In this document: in pieces, positions 1 through 5,535 of the stretch | Numbering within the stretch: the first letter of the stretch is position 1 | How the letters are laid out: each line of letters opens with the position of its first letter | Origin: Rhodospirillaceae bacterium UBA6608 | GTDB lineage: Bacteria; Pseudomonadota; Alphaproteobacteria; Rhodospirillales_A; Casp-alpha2 | Assembly: GCA_002433335.1 (NCBI GenBank) | Contig: DJHY01000264.1 | Location: 1,688-7,222, forward strand | Direction of reading: 5' to 3' | Length of the DNA: 5,535 nt | Notes under the pieces: model-generated | Databases searched by the model: none | Seen by the model: the letters and a program-made list of their open reading frames with translations, nothing else | What the model was told of the DNA's origin: nothing | Made by a program: the position numbers and the translations under genes

Positions 1-2
1 TG

Positions 3-629
3 GACGATCTGGAAAGCCTGCTGACCGGCAACCGTATCTTCAAGCAGCGCACGGTCGACATCGGCCTGATCACCGCCGAACAGTGTTTCGATTGGGGCTT
101 CACCGGCCCGAACCTGCGCGCCTCGGGCGTGGCCTGGGATTTGCGTAAGTCGCAGCCCTATGACGCCTATGCGGAAATGGATTTCGACATTCCCGTCGGC
201 CGTATCGGCGACTGCTACGACCGTTATCTGGTCCGCATGATCGAAATGCGCGAGAGCCTGAAGATCATCAAGCAGTGCGTCGACAACATGCCGAGCGGCG
301 CGGTCAAGTCGACCAACAAAAAGGTCACGCCGCCGACCCGCGGCGACATGAAGCAGTCGATGGAAGCTCTGATCCATCACTTCAAGCTGTTTACCGAAGG
401 CTTCCATGTCCCCGCCGGGGAGACCTATACCGCCGTCGAGGCGCCGAAAGGCGAATTCGGCGTGTATCTGGTGGCCGACGGCTCCAACAAGCCTTTCCGC
501 TGCAAGATCCGGGCGCCGGGTTACGCCCACTTGCAAGCAACTGAGTTCCTGTCGAAGGGGCATATGCTCGCCGATATCGTGGCGAACATCGGTTCCATCG
601 ACGTTGTGTTCGGCGAAATCGACCGGTGA
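3..629 (+). CDS. nuoD: NADH-quinone oxidoreductase subunit D, C-terminal half (5' end outside window)
   Basis: This is the 49-kDa-type subunit of complex I (NDUFS2/Nqo4 family), a peripheral-arm protein related to the [NiFe]-hydrogenase large subunit. With NuoB it forms the ubiquinone-binding pocket. The frame is open from base 3, giving 208 residues before TGA at 627-629. Family members of this type run to about 390-410 aa, so roughly the first half is missing, including the conserved His and Tyr that contact the quinone headgroup. Visible family blocks are [17 protein letters not shown], then [20 protein letters not shown], then [15 protein letters not shown], then [19 protein letters not shown], then [12 protein letters not shown] and [20 protein letters not shown], ending GEIDR. 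The hydrogenase C-terminal CxxC nickel ligands are absent, as is normal for NuoD. There is no fusion to NuoC visible in this part. The 3' end overlaps the GTG candidate start of nuoE. An ATG at about codon 100 of this piece and a GTG at 129 are internal codons, not starts. Identification is very secure. Confidence 0.97.
   Translation, partial: DDLESLLTGNRIFKQRTVDIGLITAEQCFDWGFTGPNLRASGVAWDLRKSQPYDAYAEMDFDIPVGRIGDCYDRYLVRMIEMRESLKIIKQCVDNMPSGAVKSTNKKVTPPTRGDMKQSMEALIHHFKLFTEGFHVPAGETYTAVEAPKGEFGVYLVADGSNKPFRCKIRAPGYAHLQATEFLSKGHMLADIVANIGSIDVVFGEIDR
625..629 (+). promoter_or_regulatory. Possible ribosome binding site for nuoE from ATG 635
   Basis: GGTGA lies inside the last nuoD codons, five bases before ATG 635, and could pair with the 3' part of the anti-Shine-Dalgarno sequence. 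If used, translation starts at ATG 635, because the GTG at 626 lies inside this site. I see no good purine-rich site 5-10 bases upstream of GTG 626. The match is short and may be chance. Confidence 0.4.
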
Positions 630-1255
630 GCGGCATGCAAACAGAACAACCGTCGAGCTTTGCCTTTACGGCGGAGAACCTCGACAAGGCCAAGTGGCAT
701 ATCGCCAAGTATCCGGAAGGGCGTCAGCAAAGCGCGGTGATGCCGTTGCTGGATTTGGCGCAGCGGCAGAACGGCGGCTGGATTCCCCAGGCGGCGATCG
801 AATATATCGCCGATATGCTGGGCATGGCCTCGATCCGCGTGTACGAGGTCGCGACCTTCTACACGATGTACAACCTGAAGCCGGTCGGTAAGCATTTCGT
901 GCAGGTCTGCACCAATCTGCCGTGCTGGCTTCGAGGTTCGGATCAGGTCGTCGAAGCCTGTAAGAAGGTGACCGGCTGCTCCAACGGCGAAACCTCGGAA
1001 GACGGTGAGTTTACCGTGCTTGAGGTCGAGTGCCTGGGCGCCTGCGTCAACGCGCCGATGATGCAGATCGGCGACGATTATTACGAAGATTTGGATGGGG
1101 TATCGGCCGAGGCCGTGCTCAAGGCCCTGAAGGCGGGCGAGAAGCCGAAGGTCGGCTCTCAGAACGGCCGCCACACCTGCGAGCCCGCGGGCGGGATCAC
1201 GTCGCTGAAAGAGCGCTATCCCGATCGGGCCGCCAAGGCGGGAGGCGATAACTGA
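626..1255 (+). CDS. nuoE: NADH-quinone oxidoreductase subunit E (24-kDa, [2Fe-2S] N1a)
   Basis: This is the NDUFV2/Nqo2-type subunit, a thioredoxin-like [2Fe-2S] protein that pairs with NuoF at the NADH-oxidising tip on the cytoplasmic side. It carries cluster N1a, which is off the main electron path. The product is 209 aa from GTG 626, or 206 aa from ATG 635. A helical N-terminal region (about 15-85) contains the family stretch [16 protein letters not shown]. The cluster ligands are C95 and C100 (CTNLPC) and C136 and C140 (CLGAC), the expected Cx4C...Cx3C pattern. After about residue 172 comes a polar tail ([18 protein letters not shown]) that is longer than in E. coli NuoE and similar to alphaproteobacterial and mitochondrial tails as I recall them. 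The GTG overlaps the nuoD stop (GTGA). The ATG nine bases later has GGTGA upstream and could be the real start. The stop TGA shares its last base with the nuoF ATG. The function is secure; the exact start is not. Confidence 0.96.
   Translation: MSGMQTEQPSSFAFTAENLDKAKWHIAKYPEGRQQSAVMPLLDLAQRQNGGWIPQAAIEYIADMLGMASIRVYEVATFYTMYNLKPVGKHFVQVCTNLPCWLRGSDQVVEACKKVTGCSNGETSEDGEFTVLEVECLGACVNAPMMQIGDDYYEDLDGVSAEAVLKALKAGEKPKVGSQNGRHTCEPAGGITSLKERYPDRAAKAGGDN
1241..1245 (+). promoter_or_regulatory. Ribosome binding site for nuoF
   Basis: GGAGG lies within the last codons of nuoE, nine bases before the nuoF ATG at 1255. It is the strongest Shine-Dalgarno match in the window and supports ATG 1255 as the start despite the one-base overlap with the nuoE stop. 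Confidence 0.8.
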
Positions 1256-2541
1256 TGCTTGCCGATAAGGACCGTATCTTTACCAACATCTACGGTTTCG
1301 ACAGCGCCGGCCTGGACGCCGCCCGCGCCCGTGGCGATTGGGACGGCACCAAGAAGCTGATCGAAATGGGCCGCGACAAGATCATCGACGAGATGAAGGA
1401 ATCGGGCCTGCGCGGACGTGGCGGGGCCGGGTTCCCGACGGGTGTGAAGTGGTCCTTCATGCCCAAGGAAATCGGCGACCGGCCGCATTACCTGGTAATC
1501 AACGCCGACGAGGGCGAACCCGGTACCTGCAAGGACCGGGAAATCATGCGCTCGGAGCCGCACAAGCTGGTCGAAGGCGCCCTGGTCGCGTCCTTCGCCA
1601 TGGGCGCGCATGCCGCCTATTGCTATGTGCGCGGCGAGTTCCATCACGAAATTCAATGCCTGCAGCGGGCGGTTGACGAGGCCTATGCCGCGGGCCTGAT
1701 CGGCGACGATGCCTGTGGCACCGGTTGGAAGTTCGACTTCTACGTCCATTCCGGAGCAGGGGCCTATATTTGCGGCGAGGAAACCTCGCTGATCGAAAGT
1801 CTGGAAGGCAAGAAGGGCCAGCCGCGCCTGAAGCCGCCGTTCCCCGCCGGGGTCGGTGTCTGGGGCTGCCCGACCACGGTCAACAATGTGGAATCGATCG
1901 CCGTTGCGCCGACCATCCTGCGTCGGGGCGCTTCGTGGTTTTCCGGCATCGGTCGCCCCAACAACGTGGGCACCAAGCTGTTCAACATCTCCGGCCATGT
2001 GAATACGCCCTGCACGGTCGAGGAAGAGATGGGCATTCCGCTCAAGGAACTCATCGAAAAGCATGCCGGCGGTGTGCGTGGCGGCTGGGACAATCTGCTG
2101 GCCGTCATTCCGGGCGGGGCTTCGGTGCCGGTGCTGACCAAGAGCATCTGCGACGACGTGCTGATGGATTTCGACAGCCTGCGCGAGCAGCGCTCGGGCC
2201 TGGGCACGGCGGCGGTGATGGTCATGGACAAGTCGACCGACATCGTGAAGGCGATTGCCCGTCTGTCGGCGTTCTACAAGCATGAAAGCTGCGGCCAATG
2301 CACGCCGTGCCGCGAGGGCACCGGCTGGATGGCGCGGGTCATGCAGCGCATGGTCACCGGCGACGCCCATGTGGAAGAAATCGATATTTTGGAAGAAGTC
2401 ACCCGTCAGGTCGAAGGGCACACCATCTGTGCGCTCGGCGATGCGGCGGCCTGGCCCATTCAAGGTTTGATCCGTCATTTCCGTCCCGAGATGGAAAAGC
2501 GGATTCTGGATAATCTCGCCCGTCGTGCGGCGGCCGAATAA
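1255..2541 (+). CDS. nuoF: NADH-quinone oxidoreductase subunit F (51-kDa, FMN and NADH binding, [4Fe-4S] N3)
   Basis: This is the NDUFV1/Nqo1-type subunit, which binds NADH and FMN and starts electron flow by hydride transfer to FMN, then to cluster N3. The product is 428 aa, a full family length. The glycine-rich FMN/NADH loop [10 protein letters not shown] is at residues 54-63, followed by the nucleotide-binding stretch [13 protein letters not shown] at 83-95. A second conserved block, [20 protein letters not shown], spans 167-186. The SLBB-type middle region follows (about 240-325). The N3 ligands are C346, C349 and C352 (CGQCTPC) with C392 in TICALGD. Start ATG 1255 overlaps the nuoE stop by one base (TGATG) and has a GGAGG nine bases upstream, so translation is probably coupled to nuoE. 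It ends in TAA before a 26-nt spacer to nuoG. Soluble formate and NAD-reducing hydrogenase diaphorase subunits share these domains, but the nuoD-E-F-G-H context settles the assignment. Confidence 0.98.
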   Translation: MLADKDRIFTNIYGFDSAGLDAARARGDWDGTKKLIEMGRDKIIDEMKESGLRGRGGAGFPTGVKWSFMPKEIGDRPHYLVINADEGEPGTCKDREIMRSEPHKLVEGALVASFAMGAHAAYCYVRGEFHHEIQCLQRAVDEAYAAGLIGDDACGTGWKFDFYVHSGAGAYICGEETSLIESLEGKKGQPRLKPPFPAGVGVWGCPTTVNNVESIAVAPTILRRGASWFSGIGRPNNVGTKLFNISGHVNTPCTVEEEMGIPLKELIEKHAGGVRGGWDNLLAVIPGGASVPVLTKSICDDVLMDFDSLREQRSGLGTAAVMVMDKSTDIVKAIARLSAFYKHESCGQCTPCREGTGWMARVMQRMVTGDAHVEEIDILEEVTRQVEGHTICALGDAAAWPIQGLIRHFRPEMEKRILDNLARRAAAE

Positions 2542-2552
2542 AGCGGTATTCT

Positions 2553-2557
2553 AAGGA
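2553..2557 (+). promoter_or_regulatory. Ribosome binding site for nuoG
   Basis: AAGGA sits in the 26-nt nuoF-nuoG spacer, ten bases before ATG 2568, a slightly long but usable spacing. It lies inside a small palindrome, CTAAGGACTTAG (2551-2562), which is listed separately among the findings. No promoter or terminator can be made out in the spacer. Confidence 0.6.
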
Positions 2558-2567
2558 CTTAGAGCAG

Positions 2568-4628
2568 ATGCCAAAGATCACCATCGACGGCACCGAATAC
2601 GAGGTCGACGCGGGCATGACGATCCTGCAGGCCTGCGAACAGGCCGGCAAGGAAGTCCCGCGCTTCTGCTATCACGATCGCCTGTCCATCGCCGGTAACT
2701 GCCGGATGTGCCTGGTGCAGATGGAGCGCTCGCCGAAGCCGGTGGCGTCCTGCGCCATGCCCGTCGGCGACGGCATGGTCGTCTATACCGACACGCCCGA
2801 GGTCAAGAAGATGCGCCAGGGGGTGATGGAGTTCCTGCTCCTGAACCATCCGCTGGATTGCCCGATCTGCGACCAGGGCGGCGAATGCGACCTGCAGGAC
2901 CAGGCCATGGCCTATGGCATGGACCACGGTCGCTATAAGGAAAACAAGCGCGCCGTCGAAGACAAATACATGGGCCCGCTGATCAAGACGATCATGACCC
3001 GCTGCATTCACTGCACCCGTTGCGTGCGCTTCACCACGGAAGTGGCGGGCGTGACCGACATGGGCCTGATCGGCCGGGGCGAGAATGCCGAGATCGTGTC
3101 TTATCTGGACCACGCGGTGTCGTCGGAACTGTCGGGCAACGTGATCGACCTTTGCCCGGTCGGCGCGCTGACTTCCAAGCCCTATGCTTTCTCGGCCCGT
3201 CCGTGGGAACTGAAGAAGACCGAAAGCGTCGACGTGTCCGACGCCCAGGGCTGCGCGATCCGCGTCGACGCCCGCGGGCCGGAAGTGATGCGCGTGTTGC
3301 CGCGCCTTAACGAAGACGTCAACGAAGAATGGATTTCCGACAAAGCCCGGTATTGGGTCGACGGCCTGAAGCGTCAGCGCCTGGACCGTCCCTATGTGCG
3401 GGTCAAAGGCAAGTTGCACCCTGCCACTTGGCCGGAGGCCTTCTCGGCCATCGCTAAGGCCGTGAAGGGAAAGCAGGGCAGTGAGATCGCCGCCATCGCC
3501 GGTGATCTGGCCGATTGCGAAAGCATGCTGGTCCTCAAGGAGCTGATGGTCGGTCTGGGCTCGACCAACATCGATTGCCGCCAGGACGGATCGCAGGTCG
3601 ATCCCAAGGTTCGGGCGTCCTATGTGTTCAATTCGACCATCGCCGGGATTGAAGACGCCGATGCGCTGCTGATCGTGGGCGCCAACCCGCGTTGGGAAGC
3701 CCCGGTGCTGAACGCCCGCATCCGCAAGCGTCACCTGCAGGGCAAGTTCTCGATTGCCGCCGTCGGTCCCGCCGTGGATTTGAGCTATCCGGTCGATTGG
3801 CTGGGCGAGGGGGCCGATATCCTGGCCGAGATCGCCAATGGCAGCCATCCTTTCGCCGACGTTCTGAAGAACGCCGAAAAGCCGATGATCATCGTCGGCT
3901 CCGGCGCGGTCGCCCGCCCGGACGGCGCTGCGGTTCTGGGCCTTGCCCGTCAGGTGGCGGAAACCACCGGCATGGTGGTCGAGGGTTGGAACGGCTTCAA
4001 CGTGTTGCAGCGCGCGGCGTCGCGCGTCGGCGGCCTGGACCTGGGCTTCGTGCCGGGTGAGGGCGGTCGCGATACGGCGGCGATCCTCGACGGTGCGGCC
4101 TCGGGCGATATCAAGGTCGTCTACCTGCTGGGCGCCGACGAGATCGACACCACGAGCTTGGACAAACCTTTCGTCATCTATCAGGGCCACCATGGCGACG
4201 CGGGGGCGCATGTCGCCGACGTGATCCTGCCGGGTGCGGCCTTTACCGAAAAGAACGCGACTTACGTGAACCTGGAAGGGCGGGTGCAGCGCGGTCAGCT
4301 GGCCGTCTACCCCCCGGGCGATGCGCGCGAGGACTGGAAGATCGTCCGCGCCCTGTCCGACGCCCTGAATGCGACCTTGCCCTATACGACCCTGGGCGAC
4401 GTTCGCCAGGGTTTGGTCAAGGCCAACCCCGTGTTCCAGGGTATTGACGACATTCAGCCCGCCGATTGGGCCGAATTCGGTGCGCCGGGCGCAGTTTCCG
4501 GCGACTTCACCTATCCGATTGCCAATTTCTACATGACCGATCCCATCAGCCGCTGCTCGGCCACCATGGCAGAATGCACGGATGAGATCCTGGGACGCGG
4601 CGAAGGGAAGACCGGTACCGATGGTTGA
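2568..4628 (+). CDS. nuoG: NADH-quinone oxidoreductase subunit G (75-kDa, Fe-S clusters N1b, N4, N5)
   Basis: This is the NDUFS1/Nqo3-type subunit, the largest of the peripheral arm, carrying electrons from NuoF's N3 toward NuoI and NuoB. The product is 686 aa, like alphaproteobacterial and mitochondrial forms and much shorter than the roughly 900-aa E. coli type. The N-terminal ferredoxin domain holds [2Fe-2S] N1b on C34, C45, C48 and C62. The next domain binds N5 through H94, C98, C101 and C107 ([14 protein letters not shown]). N4 uses C146, C149, C152 and C196. The rest (about 220-686) is the molybdopterin-oxidoreductase-like fold without an obvious cofactor site, with the family blocks [18 protein letters not shown] and [12 protein letters not shown]. 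Three of the four N7 ligand positions of the E. coli type appear replaced; only C229 remains. Start ATG 2568 begins the usual MPKITIDG strand of the ferredoxin domain. The 3' end overlaps nuoH by eight bases. Confidence 0.98.
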   Translation: MPKITIDGTEYEVDAGMTILQACEQAGKEVPRFCYHDRLSIAGNCRMCLVQMERSPKPVASCAMPVGDGMVVYTDTPEVKKMRQGVMEFLLLNHPLDCPICDQGGECDLQDQAMAYGMDHGRYKENKRAVEDKYMGPLIKTIMTRCIHCTRCVRFTTEVAGVTDMGLIGRGENAEIVSYLDHAVSSELSGNVIDLCPVGALTSKPYAFSARPWELKKTESVDVSDAQGCAIRVDARGPEVMRVLPRLNEDVNEEWISDKARYWVDGLKRQRLDRPYVRVKGKLHPATWPEAFSAIAKAVKGKQGSEIAAIAGDLADCESMLVLKELMVGLGSTNIDCRQDGSQVDPKVRASYVFNSTIAGIEDADALLIVGANPRWEAPVLNARIRKRHLQGKFSIAAVGPAVDLSYPVDWLGEGADILAEIANGSHPFADVLKNAEKPMIIVGSGAVARPDGAAVLGLARQVAETTGMVVEGWNGFNVLQRAASRVGGLDLGFVPGEGGRDTAAILDGAASGDIKVVYLLGADEIDTTSLDKPFVIYQGHHGDAGAHVADVILPGAAFTEKNATYVNLEGRVQRGQLAVYPPGDAREDWKIVRALSDALNATLPYTTLGDVRQGLVKANPVFQGIDDIQPADWAEFGAPGAVSGDFTYPIANFYMTDPISRCSATMAECTDEILGRGEGKTGTDG

Positions 4629-5535
4629 GGCCTGGAACACTTGGATCTGGCCGACGGTCTGGATCGTTATCAAAATCCTCGTGATCGTGGTGCCGGTCCT
4701 GCTGTCGGTTGCCTATTTGACGCTGGCGGAACGCAAGGTCATCGGCGCAATGCAGTTGCGCAAGGGACCGAACATCGTCGGGCCGTTCGGGCTGTTCCAG
4801 CCCCTGGCCGACGGTGCCAAGCTGTTCCTCAAGGAAATGATCATTCCGTCGGGGGCCAACCCGGGCGTGTTCATCCTAGCGCCTTGCGTGACCTTTGCGC
4901 TGGCACTGATGGCTTGGGCGGTCATTCCCTTCGGTGAAGGGCTGGTCCTGGCCGACATCAACGTCGGTATTCTGTACCTGTTCGCGATTTCGTCGCTCGG
5001 CGTGTACGGCATCCTGATGGCCGGTTGGGCATCCAACTCGCGCTACGCCTTCCTGGGGGCGCTGCGCAGCGCCGCGCAGATGGTGTCCTACGAAGTGTCC
5101 ATGGGCTTGGTGATCATCACCGTGCTGCTTTGTGTCGGCTCGCTGAACTTGTCGGCGATCGTCGAGGCGCAGCGCGACCTGTGGTTCGTGATCCCGCTGT
5201 TCCCGATGGCCGTGGTTTTCTTCATCTCGACCCTGGCGGAAACCAACCGCCATCCGTTCGATTTGCCGGAAGCGGAAGCGGAACTGGTCGCCGGGTACAA
5301 CGTCGAATATTCGGGCATGGCCTTCGCCCTGTTCTTCCTGGGTGAATACGCCAACATGATCCTGATGTCGGGCATGACCTCGATCCTGTTCCTGGGCGGA
5401 TGGTTGCCGCCGTTCGATATCGAGCCCCTGAACTGGATTCCGGGCCCGATCTGGTTCGCGGCCAAGATCGCGTTCTGTCTGTTTATCTTCATCTGGGTCC
5501 GCGCGACGTTCCCGCGCTATCGCTACGACCAGCTG
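4621..5535 (+). CDS. nuoH: NADH-quinone oxidoreductase subunit H, membrane subunit (3' end outside window)
   Basis: This is the ND1/Nqo8-type integral membrane subunit of complex I. It anchors the peripheral arm, forms much of the quinone access chamber, and passes the redox-driven change to the antiporter-like pumps. The window holds 305 codons with no stop. Family members are about 330-350 aa, so the last several dozen residues are missing. Hydrophobic segments are visible near residues 10-32, 83-103, 115-136, 158-178, 187-206, 234-257 and 277-294. Family signatures are [17 protein letters not shown] (35-51) and the acidic cytoplasmic loop [20 protein letters not shown] (206-225) followed by YNVEYSG, whose carboxylates line the quinone tunnel in known structures. 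ATG 4621 overlaps the nuoG stop (4626-4628) by eight bases, which suggests coupled translation. A purine stretch AAGGGA at 4603-4608 is 12 bases upstream, far for a ribosome binding site. The sequence ends at RYRYDQL, typical of the last conserved block. Confidence 0.97.
   Translation, partial: MVEAWNTWIWPTVWIVIKILVIVVPVLLSVAYLTLAERKVIGAMQLRKGPNIVGPFGLFQPLADGAKLFLKEMIIPSGANPGVFILAPCVTFALALMAWAVIPFGEGLVLADINVGILYLFAISSLGVYGILMAGWASNSRYAFLGALRSAAQMVSYEVSMGLVIITVLLCVGSLNLSAIVEAQRDLWFVIPLFPMAVVFFISTLAETNRHPFDLPEAEAELVAGYNVEYSGMAFALFFLGEYANMILMSGMTSILFLGGWLPPFDIEPLNWIPGPIWFAAKIAFCLFIFIWVRATFPRYRYDQL

Noticed and set aside
129..629. A separate 166-aa gene starting at GTG 129
   Set aside because: The same frame stays open up to the left edge and encodes conserved NuoD sequence upstream of the GTG, so this is an internal Val codon of nuoD.
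521..1174. 217-codon open frame on the - strand across the nuoD/nuoE junction
   Set aside because: It lies opposite two well-conserved genes, has no recognisable motif, and no convincing ribosome binding site was seen for it.
1216..2478. 420-codon open frame on the - strand, opposite nuoF
   Set aside because: Same artefact: it mirrors nuoF almost end to end, shows no family motif, and has a composition typical of antisense reading of GC-rich genes.
2542..2567. A terminator or promoter in the nuoF-nuoG spacer
   Set aside because: There is no stable GC-rich stem followed by a T run and no recognisable -35/-10 pair in 26 nt. The operon most likely continues through it.
2559..4673. 704-codon open frame on the - strand, opposite nuoG and longer than it
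   Set aside because: It is an antisense shadow caused by GC-rich codon use that leaves few stops on the other strand. The translation is rich in Arg, His, Gly, Ala and Asp with no recognisable domain, while nuoG on the + strand has every expected Fe-S ligand.
4641..4937. 98-aa + strand frame inside nuoH in another frame
   Set aside because: It overlaps the nuoH coding frame, which has clear membrane segments and family signatures. The alternative product is Arg/Gly-rich without any motif.

Overview
The window is a continuous stretch of a bacterial nuo operon, which encodes respiratory complex I (proton-pumping NADH:ubiquinone oxidoreductase). All genes are on the + strand, in the order nuoD (3' half), nuoE, nuoF, nuoG, nuoH (5' part, running off the right edge). 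The DNA is GC-rich with mostly G/C third codon positions. The proteins resemble the mitochondrial type: the NuoD C-terminus reads like NDUFS2, NuoG is short (686 aa) and lacks an N7 cluster like NDUFS1, and NuoD is separate from NuoC. This points to an alphaproteobacterium. A Rhodospirillales-like member is my best guess, but the order is an inference from style and was not tested by a search.

Layout: 3-629 nuoD C-terminal half; 626 (or 635)-1255 nuoE; 1255-2541 nuoF; a 26-nt spacer; 2568-4628 nuoG; 4621-5535 nuoH. Apart from the nuoF-nuoG spacer, the genes abut or overlap by 1 to 8 nt, as expected for one polycistronic message with coupled translation. I see no internal promoter or terminator, no RNA gene, repeat array, insertion sequence or CRISPR, and no gene-free stretch longer than 26 nt (or 31 nt, depending on how the nuoE start is read, still far under 300).

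How the parts work together: NuoE, NuoF and NuoG form the NADH-oxidising tip of the peripheral arm. FMN in NuoF takes hydride from NADH. Electrons pass through N3 (NuoF), N1b, N4 and N5 (NuoG) and then to the connecting subunits NuoB/NuoI (not in the window), while N1a in NuoE sits off the main path. NuoD forms the quinone pocket with NuoB, and NuoH is the membrane subunit that closes the quinone chamber and links it to the proton pumps. Every Fe-S ligand set expected for these subunits is intact, so the locus looks functional.

This is an ordinary, well-conserved housekeeping region. I found no undescribed system. The most noticeable details are a lone cysteine in NuoG at what appears to be one of the lost N7 ligand positions, an ambiguous nuoE start, and a small palindrome over the nuoG ribosome binding site.
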